Shown here piece after piece: positions 35,554 through 44,634 of a stretch of 64,000 nt of DNA. Both the position numbers and the translations under genes were made by a program. The stretch is from Acetivibrio ethanolgignens. GTDB lineage: Bacteria > Bacillota > Clostridia > Lachnospirales > Lachnospiraceae. The stretch's first letter is position 1; each line of letters begins with the position of its first letter. Below the pieces are notes generated by a model. That model did no database searches. It was not told the origin of the DNA and worked only from the letters and a program-made list of their open reading frames with translations. Location of the stretch: contig NZ_LNAM01000002.1 in assembly GCF_001461035.1 (NCBI RefSeq), forward strand, positions 1-64,000, given 5' to 3'.

Positions 35554-35598
35554 AAAAAGCCCCTATCTTCCGGCCTTTATCGCCGGATGGTAAGAGCT
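35554..35598 (-). terminator. Terminator downstream of traG
   Basis: About 16-bp imperfect stem (AGCTCTTACCATCCGG and CCGGAAGATAGGGGCT) with a short loop, then five T. It lies 3 bp after the traG stop. Confidence 0.6.
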
Positions 35599-35600
35599 GA

Positions 35601-35838
35601 TTACTCTGTTAAGTCGATGACTTCATATTCATCATCTGCTTTCAGTTTCAGTGTGTGGCTCAAGAATTTCACCACATCAAAATAGTTTTTCTTGTCATAA
35701 TCTGCCGTCAGCCGGTAATTCGGGTGCTGCGTCAGATCATACTTGTCGGACAGAAATGGTCTTATACCTCGGACCTGCACAATACATTTCGAGCCGTCCA
35801 TGACCGCCAGTTCATCCATTGTCATCAAATCTTTGCCA
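35601..35838 (-). pseudogene. 3' part of split traG (VirD4 coupling protein)
   Basis: The last 76 codons of the type IV coupling protein, with MDELAVMDGSKCIVQVRG and FLSDKYDLTQHPNYRL. This matches the C-terminus of TraG proteins. The rest lies at 50,309-51,841, separated by the mobilizable element. The two pieces join in frame at the 10-bp repeat (GKD then LMTMDEL), giving 586 residues. Confidence 0.9.
35829..35838. repeat. Left attachment repeat of the first mobilizable element
   Basis: ATCTTTGCCA, identical to 50,309-50,318. The pair marks the recombination core of the traG insertion. Confidence 0.82.
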
Positions 35839-36041
35839 CAATGTCAAGTGATGAATTGGTGTCAAATTATCTATCTTGAAGCTATAAGGGCAATTCAATA
35901 TAATAAATAGGGATAAGCAATCTATCTGGAAAAAATTTTTATAAAAAATGAAGCCACACTATCTTTTTACAGTGTTCATTCGTTATACATGGTAGAAAGA
36001 GAAATGCGCATTGACTTTCAATAACGGGAAAGGAGGATTTC

Positions 36042-36566
36042 GTGGATATAGATTTTTTGTTGCTACAAAGAATGAAGCGTGGAGACGAAAATGCTTTTGA
36101 TGTATTTGTTCGCAAATACTATAAGGAAATATTGAACTATTGTAACTATCATTGCCCTGATACATCAACCGCAGAAGATTTAACACAGGAAACTTTTTTG
36201 CGCTTCTTCGAGAAATTGTCTGACTACCGTTATATGGGAAAAACCAAAAATTATTTGTATACGATTGCTGGAAATCTTTGCAGGGATTCCTATAAAAAAA
36301 TCCGAGAAAGTTTGTTAGAGGAACAGTCTTTAGAAATTCAAGATTGTTTACATCCCCCTGAAACAGACGAGCTTCTTAACAGGCTGACGATTAAGGCAGC
36401 TCTGGATAGATTACCCGCTGAATTAAGGGAAGTTATTATCTTGTATTACTTTCAGGAACTGAAACTTACAGAAATATCCAGCACCTTACAAATAGGTTTG
36501 CCATTAGTAAAATACCGGGTAAAACAGGCAAAAACACATTTAGAAAGACTGCTAAGGGAGGAGTGA
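36042..36566 (+). CDS. ECF-type RNA polymerase sigma factor
   Basis: 174 residues with GTG start and AGGAGG site. Sigma region 2 spans about residues 10-80 (ENAFDVFVRKYYKEILNYC, then STAEDLTQETFLRFF) and region 4 about 115-170 (LPAELREVIILYYFQELKLTEIS with HTH). It is first in a four-gene plus-strand unit with a 6-TM protein and an ABC transporter; it probably drives the transporter. I saw no clear promoter upstream apart from an AT-rich region; a CACTAT/ACAGTG inverted pair lies at about 35,960. Confidence 0.9.
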   Translation: MDIDFLLLQRMKRGDENAFDVFVRKYYKEILNYCNYHCPDTSTAEDLTQETFLRFFEKLSDYRYMGKTKNYLYTIAGNLCRDSYKKIRESLLEEQSLEIQDCLHPPETDELLNRLTIKAALDRLPAELREVIILYYFQELKLTEISSTLQIGLPLVKYRVKQAKTHLERLLREE

Positions 36567-36570
36567 TTTT

Positions 36571-37335
36571 GTGAATATTGAAGAACAACTCAAAAGGTAT
36601 CGGGAAAATCAGAATATTATTCCTGATGAACAGCACATAAAAGAAACCGTAAGAAAATCAATAGAAAGTTATTGCTCCGTTGAGCAGGAAAAGCAACTAA
36701 CGTATTGGGAATTTTTATGGACAGAGTTACATCTTATACGCAAGCGGTGGTGGCTGCTGCAAATGCTTTTGTTATGGACTGCTGCAACCCTTTTGCCAGA
36801 TCTTTTAGACAATAGGTATGTGATAAGAATGTTAGGTATGATAGGGGTACTCTTTATTGTTCTGATGATACCGGAATTTTGGAAAAACAAATCTTGTGAC
36901 TGTATGCAGATAGAAGCGACCTGCCTTTATTCATTGCGACAGATATATGCAGCCAGAATCTTTCTATTTGGAATTGTCGATTTATTTATGATAAGCCTGT
37001 TTTGTATCACACTTAGAGGAAGTGTCAATCTCGCGCTATCAGAAATTGTCATCCAGTTTTTGTTTCCAGCCGTGGTGACTGCTTGCATTTGCTTTGGTAC
37101 GTTGTGCAGCAATAGTCGTGTAAATGAGGGAACTTCTATTATTCTCTGCCTGTTATGGAGCGGAATATGGTGGTTCATTATCAATAACGAAACCATTTAC
37201 GTTCTCATTACACTTCCGGTTTGGTATGCTTTGTTTGGAACTGCTGTTGTTTTTCTGATTGGTGCAATTTATAAAACCATATTTGATTGTAATAAATTCT
37301 GGGAGGTGGATTTAAGTGGAACTACAATTAGTTAA
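36571..37335 (+). CDS. Predicted six-TM membrane protein (anti-sigma candidate)
   Basis: 254 residues, GTG start with a GGGAGGAG site, 4 bp after the sigma gene stop. About 75 cytoplasmic residues come first, then about six hydrophobic segments (LLQMLLLWTAATLL, MIGVLFIVLMIPEF, IFLFGIVDLFMISL, IQFLFPAVVTACIC, SIILCLLWSGIWWF, WYALFGTAVVFLIG). Position between sigma and ABC genes suggests an anti-sigma or sensor. It overlaps the ATPase start by 20 bp. Family not certain. Confidence 0.75.
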   Translation: MNIEEQLKRYRENQNIIPDEQHIKETVRKSIESYCSVEQEKQLTYWEFLWTELHLIRKRWWLLQMLLLWTAATLLPDLLDNRYVIRMLGMIGVLFIVLMIPEFWKNKSCDCMQIEATCLYSLRQIYAARIFLFGIVDLFMISLFCITLRGSVNLALSEIVIQFLFPAVVTACICFGTLCSNSRVNEGTSIILCLLWSGIWWFIINNETIYVLITLPVWYALFGTAVVFLIGAIYKTIFDCNKFWEVDLSGTTIS

Positions 37336-38194
37336 TCTGACAAAAGAGTTTGGAAATTTTCGAGCAGTAAACAACCTGAATCTTACGATTTCAAATGGTG
37401 TGTATGGTCTTTTAGGTGTCAATGGTGCTGGAAAAACCACTTTAATGAAAATGATATGCTCACTGCTGACCCCTACAAGTGGAAAGATATTATGTGACGG
37501 GCAGGATATTGGGGGAATGGGCGGCGAGTACCGGAATCTTTTAGGATATTTGCCGCAGGAATTTGGATTTTATCCGGAATTTACGGTAAAGGATTATCTT
37601 TTATACATTGCAGCCTTAAAAGGGATTCGCCCGATTGTGGCAAAGAAAAAAGTAAACAAACTACTTGCACAGGTAGGACTTTCCAAAGCTGCTAATAAAA
37701 AAATGCGGAAATTATCCGGAGGCATGAAACGTCGGGCTGGCATTGCACAAGCGATACTGAATGACCCTAAAATTTTGATTTTGGATGAACCAACTGCCGG
37801 ACTTGACCCCGCAGAAAGAATACGTTTTCGCAATCTAATCAGTGAACTGTCAGAAAACCGTATTGTTATATTATCTACTCACATTGTTTCGGATGTGGAG
37901 TATATTGCAAAGGATATTTGGCTTATGAAAGACGGTAAGATTTTGCAGCAAGGGAATTTAGATGAAATCGTATCTTCCATGCCGCAAAAAGTATGGGCTT
38001 GTCAGACTTCCCATGAAAAAGCAGCAAAGTTGATGAAACAATATAAAGTATCTAATATGAAATCAGAAAATGGTACTGTTGAATTACGAATTATTTCTGC
38101 CAGGCAGCCGCTTGAACATGCAAGACTTGTGCGCCCTAATTTAGAAGACGTCTTTTTGTATTATTTTGGAGAAAAGGGTGGTGACATGGAATGA
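37316..38194 (+). CDS. ABC transporter ATP-binding protein
   Basis: 292 residues. Walker A GVNGAGKTT (about residue 34), signature LSGGMKRR (about 128), Walker B ILILDEPTAGLDP (about 148) and the switch His in ILSTHIV. It should pair with the permease that starts 4 bp before its stop. The family exports peptides or antibiotics, or acts in bacitracin-type resistance. The GTG start overlaps the upstream gene. Confidence 0.93.
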   Translation: MELQLVNLTKEFGNFRAVNNLNLTISNGVYGLLGVNGAGKTTLMKMICSLLTPTSGKILCDGQDIGGMGGEYRNLLGYLPQEFGFYPEFTVKDYLLYIAALKGIRPIVAKKKVNKLLAQVGLSKAANKKMRKLSGGMKRRAGIAQAILNDPKILILDEPTAGLDPAERIRFRNLISELSENRIVILSTHIVSDVEYIAKDIWLMKDGKILQQGNLDEIVSSMPQKVWACQTSHEKAAKLMKQYKVSNMKSENGTVELRIISARQPLEHARLVRPNLEDVFLYYFGEKGGDME

Positions 38195-39414
38195 TTCGAT
38201 TTGAAATAAAAAAGATATTTTCAAAAACTGCAAATAAAATCGGTCTGATCGTATTGCTGGCAGCCATCGCTGTTACTTGCTATTTTGCAATATCTTCCAT
38301 GGACTATGTGGATGAGGAGGGGGATACACACACAGGAATTGCGGCAGCAAGGTACTTGCGTGATACAAAAGCGGAATGGGAAGGCCTGATCACAGAAGAT
38401 GTGCTTCGAGAGGTCATTCGGCAAAATCGGCTAATCAACGAAACCTATCCTGACAGCCCGACAGATATTAAAACCAGCAACATTGGCTATTCCAAAAAAC
38501 AGGGATTTTCTGATATTAGGGATTTAATTAACTCTGGATTTTCCGAGTTCCGAGAACATAATTACTATCGGGCAGACAGCTTATCAGAGGATGAGGTTGG
38601 AAAGCTTTATGATAACCGCATCTTAAATCTGGAGAAATGGCTTAATTCTGATGAAGCAAAAGACCAATTCAGTGAAAAGGAAAAAGCATTTCTGGTTAGT
38701 CAATATCAAAAACTGGAGACTCCTTTTTATTATGAATATGCAGGCGGTTTTACTGCTGCTTTGGGCTATGCACCCACAATCATTATGCTGACCGTTTTGA
38801 TTATGAGTTTCTTTGTAGCAGGTATCTTTTCAAACGAATTTGGGTGGAAAGCGGATTCTGTTTTCTTTTCCTCAAGGTATGGCAGAAATAGGGGGACTTT
38901 TTCTAAAATAGCGGCTGGGTTGATTGTTATTACCGGAGTTTACTGGTTGGTAATTCTGATATATTCCGCAGTAGTATTTAGTGTTGCAGGTATTGGCGGT
39001 GCAAATTGTGTTATTCAGACAAGCTGGGCTTTCTGGAAAAGTTTTTACAATATTACCTATTTGCAGGCATACCTCTTAACCGTGATTGGTGGATATGTGG
39101 GAGCATTATTCATTTTAGCTGTTTCCATGCTGGTATCTGCCAAGACACATACAACTGTTTTAGCTGTTACAATTCCATTTGTACTGTTATTCATTCAATC
39201 CTTTTTGGGTGGATTTTCAGTATTATCAGATGTATTAGGACTTTTGCCGGACCAGCTCTTGCAGATAAATATGGCAATTAAAACCTTTACTCTTTATGAA
39301 ATTGGTGGGAAAGTGATAGGATCAGTTCCGATTATTTTAACAATTTATTCCGTTCTATTCCTTATTATTTTACCTGTTCTGTATCAGGTATATCGAAAAA
39401 CAGAAATAAAGTAA
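38191..39414 (+). CDS. ABC transporter permease
   Basis: 407 residues. A first membrane segment (about residues 14-32), a large external domain (about residues 35-180), then five or six more membrane segments (about 195-400). Topology is typical of ABC-2 permeases. It overlaps the ATPase stop by 4 bp. The transported substrate is unknown. Confidence 0.88.
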   Translation: MIRFEIKKIFSKTANKIGLIVLLAAIAVTCYFAISSMDYVDEEGDTHTGIAAARYLRDTKAEWEGLITEDVLREVIRQNRLINETYPDSPTDIKTSNIGYSKKQGFSDIRDLINSGFSEFREHNYYRADSLSEDEVGKLYDNRILNLEKWLNSDEAKDQFSEKEKAFLVSQYQKLETPFYYEYAGGFTAALGYAPTIIMLTVLIMSFFVAGIFSNEFGWKADSVFFSSRYGRNRGTFSKIAAGLIVITGVYWLVILIYSAVVFSVAGIGGANCVIQTSWAFWKSFYNITYLQAYLLTVIGGYVGALFILAVSMLVSAKTHTTVLAVTIPFVLLFIQSFLGGFSVLSDVLGLLPDQLLQINMAIKTFTLYEIGGKVIGSVPIILTIYSVLFLIILPVLYQVYRKTEIK

Positions 39415-39495
39415 AAAGCGAGTGAAAAGCTAACTTGAAACTCTAAGCAATTTATGAGGTATTGATAAGGAAAAGAAAATCAAACAAATATAATA

Positions 39496-39535
39496 AGCCC
39501 GTCTGAAAGATAATCTTATACCTTTCAGACGGGCT
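39496..39535. terminator. Bidirectional terminator between ABC permease and recombinase
   Basis: Perfect 14-bp stem (AGCCCGTCTGAAAG / CTTTCAGACGGGCT) with 12-nt loop, between two convergent genes. The flanking AT-rich runs suit both directions. Confidence 0.82.
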
Positions 39536-39558
39536 GCTTTGTTATGGTTTTGCGGTGC

Positions 39559-41202
39559 TTATTCCGGTATCTCACCCACAAAGTTGTAGATGATTTTCAC
39601 TTCCTGCTGTTTCTGTCCATCCACTTTCTTCATTTCGCCGACTACAATCCGGCTGATCAGACGGTGCAGCATGGCTTCGTCCAGTTCCTGAATGGCAGCA
39701 TACTGGCGGATTTCATGGATAAAGGTCTGTACATCGCTTTCCTGGGATTCTGTACGGCGTATCAGCAGAGACAGGTCTTGCAGGCGTTTCCGGTTCGCTT
39801 CCTGTTCCTGCTCCATAGCGGAGGTCAGCTTCAGAAAGCGCTGTTCCGATAAAATCCCCTTTGCCTTATCGGTGTACAGATTCAAAAACAAATCGTCGAT
39901 TTCCTGGTTCCGGACTTCCAGTTTTTCACATTCCCTCTGTACCTCGGAAGCGTCTGTCTGGTACTGGCGCTCCATTCGGCGGCACAACCGGCTATAAAAC
40001 GCATCCGCATCCTGTAAAGCCATTGCCGCCAGCTCCTGAATGTCTTTCAATACCAGGTCATACAAATCCCTTGCCTCAATCTTGTGGCTGGTGCAGGCGT
40101 TCTTTCCCAGCCGGTTGTAGGTCTGGCAGATGTAGTATGCCTTGTCGATAGGCTCCCTCATTTTGCCGGTAAAGCGGTTTTTTCCGGTGCGTCCTACCTT
40201 TTCATACCGTACCTGCATGGACTTCCCGCAGGTAGCACAGTAGATAATGCCGTGGAAGATGTTGTAAAAGGGGCAGGCATTGCCCTCCATGATGGCAGGT
40301 CTGCCGTCAATCAGCTCCTGAACCTTGTCCCATTCCTCCGGCGTGACAATCGCTTCGTGGCAGTTTTCAATGATTTCCCAATCTTCACGGGGGATAATGT
40401 CCACCGTACCGGAGCGGATTCCTTTCTGGTGTGTCCGGCAGACCAGGTGCGCCCCTTTATAAAAGGGATTGCGTAAGATGTGGCTGATCCTGCTGGCGCT
40501 CCAGTAGTAGTAATTCACATCACATTCCGTCTGTGTTTTCACATGGGTAATGGGGGCTTTATCCTCCATCAGCCGTTTGGCAATCCGCATACAGCCCCAG
40601 CCGTCCAGCGCCATATCATAGATTTTGCGGATGACCGGCGCAGTCTCCGGGTCAATCAGTAAATGCCCCTTTTCCTCCGGGTCACGCTTCAAGCCATAGG
40701 GCGGCGTCCCTCCGCAGAACTTCCCCTGGCGGGAGCGGGTCATACGTCCAGCCAGCACCTTTTTGGAAATATCCCGGCTGTACATATCGTTCAGGATGTT
40801 CTTAAACGGCGTGATGTCCAGTTCCGGGCTGGTCAGGCTGTCTACGCCGTCTGTCACAGCGATATATCTTACATTGTGTTTTGGGAAAAAGATTTCGATA
40901 TAAGTGCCTGCTTCAATGTAGTTACGTCCCAGTCTGGAGAGGTCTTTGGTAATGACGCAGCCCACTTTCCCCGCCTCAATATCAGCGATCATCCGCCGGA
41001 AAGAGGGGCGGTTGAAGTTGCGTCCTGTGTACCCATCGTCCACATAGTATTCGTACTGGAACATACCTAATTTTTCGGCATGGTCTTTGAGCAGCAGCTT
41101 CTGGTTGCTGATACTCATGCTTTCATTATCGCCGCCATCGTCGAGAGAGATTCGGCAATAGAGGGCGGTGATCTTCTGATTTGTTTGTTTTTTCCTGCTC
41201 AT
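39559..41202 (-). CDS. Large serine recombinase (TnpX/TndX-like)
   Basis: 547 residues. The catalytic resolvase domain (residues 1-150) has YCRISLDDGG with the nucleophilic Ser, DDGYTGRNFNRP and KDLSRLGRNY. The recombinase domain follows (YGLKRDPEEKGHL), then a zinc ribbon CATCGK...C (about residue 315) and a coiled-coil C-terminus. It should integrate and excise the element at the attachment repeat. It is similar in architecture to the recombinase at 57,727. Confidence 0.94.
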   Translation of the reverse strand: MSRKKQTNQKITALYCRISLDDGGDNESMSISNQKLLLKDHAEKLGMFQYEYYVDDGYTGRNFNRPSFRRMIADIEAGKVGCVITKDLSRLGRNYIEAGTYIEIFFPKHNVRYIAVTDGVDSLTSPELDITPFKNILNDMYSRDISKKVLAGRMTRSRQGKFCGGTPPYGLKRDPEEKGHLLIDPETAPVIRKIYDMALDGWGCMRIAKRLMEDKAPITHVKTQTECDVNYYYWSASRISHILRNPFYKGAHLVCRTHQKGIRSGTVDIIPREDWEIIENCHEAIVTPEEWDKVQELIDGRPAIMEGNACPFYNIFHGIIYCATCGKSMQVRYEKVGRTGKNRFTGKMREPIDKAYYICQTYNRLGKNACTSHKIEARDLYDLVLKDIQELAAMALQDADAFYSRLCRRMERQYQTDASEVQRECEKLEVRNQEIDDLFLNLYTDKAKGILSEQRFLKLTSAMEQEQEANRKRLQDLSLLIRRTESQESDVQTFIHEIRQYAAIQELDEAMLHRLISRIVVGEMKKVDGQKQQEVKIIYNFVGEIPE

Positions 41203-41283
41203 AGTAGTCTCCTTCTACGAACAGGGACACGATACCATTATAGTACCATGCCCCCGTCCAAATAGCAATCGGTTTTCGTGTGG

Positions 41284-41460
41284 TTAACTGGCTTTTTGTC
41301 CCATCCATTCCTCGAAATGCTCGCAGGTCTGCCGCTCAATGAGCTGCTCGAACGCCTGCCGCATGGTCTGCTGTCCGGAAAACTCCCGGCTCACGATGAA
41401 CAGCACCTTTTTGTTCTTCCCGGTATCCGGGGACTTCTTTGTTCCTTTATTTTCTGCCAT
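41284..41460 (-). CDS. Small recombinase-linked protein
   Basis: 58 residues from the ATG at 41,460 with a GGAGG site. Basic N-terminus, then VLFIVSREFSGQQTMRQAF and ending EEWMGQKAS. Position just upstream of the recombinase is typical of short accessory genes in such elements; it has a layout like TnpW but I do not recognise the family. Confidence 0.6.
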   Translation of the reverse strand: MAENKGTKKSPDTGKNKKVLFIVSREFSGQQTMRQAFEQLIERQTCEHFEEWMGQKAS

Positions 41461-41501
41461 AAGCAATACCTCCATATAAAAATAGCCGGGCAGGGAGAGG
41501 C

Positions 41502-41724
41502 GGCAACAAACTGCGGCAACTTACCGCTAAAAACCTCTGAACCTGTTTCCGGCTGTGATTGGTTACTTTTTATTTTTTCTTCCTGATTCTTAGTTGCTTT
41601 GGTTGTCAGGGGATGGGAAATTCATGGGAACGCCTGATTCTGTAAGGCTTTTACCTTTGACGGGCGTTTCTTTTCCGGCAACCAACCGGGCAACAAACCC
41701 GGCAATCATCCCTGCAACCAACAC
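41502..41724. repeat. Iteron-like short direct repeats
   Basis: Four tandem degenerate units of 12 bp at 41,677-41,724 (ggcaaccaaccg, ggcaacaaaccc, ggcaatcatccc, tgcaaccaacac) and two 13-bp units at 41,502-41,527 (ggcaacaaactgc, ggcaacttaccgc). They lie just downstream of vapE in a 270-bp gene-free gap. Repeats beside replication genes can be an origin. No other gene was seen in this gap. Confidence 0.45.
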
Positions 41725-41730
41725 TGTTTT

Positions 41731-42570
41731 TTAGGCGGTCTTTTGGAAAACCAACTCGATCTGCTCTGCCTCCGCCTCGGTCAGCGCCTGAAATCCATCC
41801 TGGTTGCCGGACAGTTGGTTGTCAGGGATTCGTTCCCAGCCTTTCTGCCTGCCATATTCGCCCCCGAATGACCGGGGATTTTCAAAATAGCGCCAGCCTT
41901 TGGCATAGGTACGCATGATCTCGCTGATGTCATGGAGCTTCCATTTCTTCGGCTCGTCATAAAGCCGCAGGGCTTCCCGGTACAGCAGCTTGCAGCATAC
42001 CTTGTCTCCCTTGTAGCGCTCCAGAAAATCCAGGATGATACCGGCATCCGTGTCCTCCTGCATGAAGTTCTGCTGAACCAGCTTCAATTCTTTCTGCATC
42101 TGGACGCTGAATTTCATGGAGTAGTCCCCTCGGCGGTAAATCTCCATTGCCTCCGCCCATACCTGCAACAGATAGGCTCTGGACTCGGCTTCATTGTCCA
42201 GGATGTGAACCTCCGCTTCGTTTGGGTCTGTCATAACCGGCAGGAAACGCCGGTTGCCCGCCCGGTCAAGGGGAAGAAAGTCCACGGTATTCGATGTGCC
42301 TCCAAAGACACACTGCCGGAGCCGGTCTTTGGGCTGGCTTTCGTAACGGGTACGGTAGGTTTCTTTCTGGCGGCTGATGAAAGAGCGGATTTCCTCAATG
42401 CTTTTCGCATTGCTGGTTGCCAGCATTTCCGACATTTCGATAATCCAATGACCTTGCAGCTTCTCAAACACATCATTGTCGCTTAACTGCTTCAAATCAT
42501 CCGAAAACCATTCGTCCCGGATGGCAAGCAGTCGGAAGAACGTGGACTTACCGGCTCCCTGACCGTTACC
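41731..42570 (-). pseudogene. 3' part of vapE-like gene cut by IS607
   Basis: About 280 codons of the C-terminal half, starting with GQGAGKSTFFRLLAIRDEW (Walker A) and LQGHWIIEMSEM, RQCVFGGTSNTVDFLP, and RRFLPV, typical of VapE/primase-helicase proteins. The first codons lie at the insertion point. The frame starts inside the element and is unlikely to give active protein, though a 254-residue product from an internal ATG at 42,495 is possible. Confidence 0.85.
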
Positions 42571-42732
42571 GAAAACTTATAAAAAGTTATAAAATTTTAT
42601 GTTTCATTCCTACTTCATTGTGTATGCTTTTGTACTGAATAAATTCAGATACTACTCACAAGTTCTTGTACACTCCATAGGCGTAAATTCCTGACTAACG
42701 TGCCAGTACACATCTGTATTAACTTGAAAGTG
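42571..42732 (-). ncRNA. Possible TnpB guide (omega) RNA region
   Basis: 162 bp of non-coding sequence between the tnpB stop and the element end. In IS200/IS605/IS607 elements this end encodes an RNA whose guide is the flanking target. Here the guide would read into the vapE sequence GTAACGGTCAGGGAGCC. No direct evidence of transcription. Confidence 0.35.
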
Positions 42733-43914
42733 TTATGCTACAGATTGTTGTTTTAAAACCATTTCTCCATAACTTTTAAGATTTAAAGCAGCTTGATAAT
42801 CTCTATCAATTACATTTCCACATTCACATTTATAAATACGGTCTGATAACTTCAAATCTTTCTTAATAGCACCACAACAACTACATAATTTAGAACTTGG
42901 AAAGAATCTGTCTGCTATAATAACTGGAATATTGTTCCATGCTGATTTATATTCAATTTGTCTTCTAAATTCGTAAAATCCTTGTTGCTGAACAGCTTTA
43001 GATAAATGTTTATTTTTCATCATACCTTTTACATTCAAATCTTCTAACACTATATAAGACGGTTTGGTTTTCACTATCTCAGTAGTAGTTTGATGTAAAT
43101 AGTTCTGACGAATATTTGCTAGTCTGTGATTTAACTTTAAAAGCTCATTTTCCCTTTTTATAATGTTACTTGTTTTACAGTAACTTACTCCTTTCTTATT
43201 ATTTTCATATTTTCTTGATATGGAACGTTGTAACCTGCGTTTTCTTTTTTCTAACTTTTTAATTCTTTGTGTCTTATTGATATTTTGATATTTATGTTCA
43301 TCAGAACATATTGCCAAAGCTTTAATTCCTAAATCAATCCCAACACCTTCATTTGATGGAAGAGTGATAGAATCTTCATATTCAATACCAACTGTGATAT
43401 ACCAATTAATTCCATCATACTTTATACGAGGATTCATATATTTTACGTTTTCAGCAGGTATACGACTATGCTCTGCAAGTCTTATCCAGTTTAGTTTTTG
43501 CTTGTTCTTCTTTTTAGAAGTAGCAAATCCTTCAACCTTTACATGTGTATCTGTAAACTGTATTTTTACATTGTCCTGGTAAAACTTTGGGACTGAATGT
43601 TTCTTACTTTTGAATCGTGGAAACTTTGTATATCCTTTAAAGAAATCTCTATATGCTTCACAAGCATCTTTAATTGCTTGCTTTGTTACATTATTTGAAA
43701 CATTATTCAACCAAGAATATTCATCAGTTTTCTTTAACTGTGTAAATTCTTTTCTTAAATCTCCATCAGATATAAACTTACCACCATTCTTATAATTTTC
43801 TTTTTCTCTTCCTAATGCCCAATTATAAGCAAATCGAGCAATATTAGCATATTGGAATAATTTAGTCTTTTGTTTGTTATTTGGGAGTAACATTACTCTG
43901 ATTGTTTTTATCAT
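42733..43914 (-). CDS. tnpB: TnpB RNA-guided nuclease (IS607)
   Basis: 393 residues from the ATG at 43,914 (MIKTIRVMLLPNN). RuvC motifs are complete: GIDLGIKALAICSD (about residue 191, Asp), VLEDLNVKGM (about 290, Glu), and DRDYQAALNL (about 370, Asp), with the zinc finger CSCCGAIK...CECG. TnpB cleaves DNA guided by the omega RNA and supports element retention. It overlaps the tnpA stop by 38 bp. It looks intact. Confidence 0.92.
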   Translation of the reverse strand: MIKTIRVMLLPNNKQKTKLFQYANIARFAYNWALGREKENYKNGGKFISDGDLRKEFTQLKKTDEYSWLNNVSNNVTKQAIKDACEAYRDFFKGYTKFPRFKSKKHSVPKFYQDNVKIQFTDTHVKVEGFATSKKKNKQKLNWIRLAEHSRIPAENVKYMNPRIKYDGINWYITVGIEYEDSITLPSNEGVGIDLGIKALAICSDEHKYQNINKTQRIKKLEKRKRRLQRSISRKYENNKKGVSYCKTSNIIKRENELLKLNHRLANIRQNYLHQTTTEIVKTKPSYIVLEDLNVKGMMKNKHLSKAVQQQGFYEFRRQIEYKSAWNNIPVIIADRFFPSSKLCSCCGAIKKDLKLSDRIYKCECGNVIDRDYQAALNLKSYGEMVLKQQSVA

Positions 43915-44530
43915 TTTCTTCACCACCTTCCTCAATTAATTCTTTTATAAGTTTTCTTGCTTTATTGGCACATTTGCCTTGCAACTTGCAACTGAATACA
44001 GTTATTATTTGAACCAAATCTTCAACAAGTTCTTGTTGTTCGGATTTTTCAGTATTATCAATTATTTCTATATCGCAATTATATAAACTTGCAATATATT
44101 CAACTAACTCAAAACCAAATCTTAATAGTCTGTCTTTGTATAAAACTACAACTTTTTCAACTTTATTTTGAGATATTCGTTTAATAAGTTCTTTTAAACC
44201 TTTTTTCTTATAATTGATTCCAGAACCTATATCACTTATAATCTCAAAAGTTTTACCTTGTGCAGTTAAATACAATCTCATGTTTTCTATTTGTTGTTCT
44301 AAATCATCTTTTTGTTTATTGCTTGAAACTCTACAATATCCGATAGTAATTCTATCAAGATTTGGTTTTATATTCATAACTTGATTTAATTGTTCATGAG
44401 AATAATATCTGTATCCATTACTAGAAGTATGATGTGGATGAAGTTTTCCATTATTGTCCCAATTTCGTAATGTTTGTGCTGACACTCCTAAAATTTTTGA
44501 AAATTCATTGATAGAATAGTATTTACTCAT
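43877..44530 (-). CDS. tnpA: IS607 TnpA serine transposase
   Basis: 217 residues from ATG 44,530 (AAGGAG site). An N-terminal MerR-like HTH (YSINEFSKILGVSAQTLRNWDNNGKL) and a serine recombinase domain (IGYCRVSSNKQKDDLEQQI, then KDRLLRFG). Catalytic Ser is in CRVSS. This is the signature layout of IS607 transposases, which need no long target repeat. Confidence 0.93.
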   Translation of the reverse strand: MSKYYSINEFSKILGVSAQTLRNWDNNGKLHPHHTSSNGYRYYSHEQLNQVMNIKPNLDRITIGYCRVSSNKQKDDLEQQIENMRLYLTAQGKTFEIISDIGSGINYKKKGLKELIKRISQNKVEKVVVLYKDRLLRFGFELVEYIASLYNCDIEIIDNTEKSEQQELVEDLVQIITVFSCKLQGKCANKARKLIKELIEEGGEENDKNNQSNVTPK

Positions 44531-44634
44531 GGTTAAAATCTCCTTATAATGTTTATACTTTATTCTATCAATAAAAGTTATAAAAATCAACAACTATTTA
44601 TAATTTTTTATAAGTTTTATTCAGCAGTTATTCT

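Noticed and set aside
41677-41724. CRISPR array
   Set aside because: Units are 12 bp, degenerate and without spacers; no cas genes are present.
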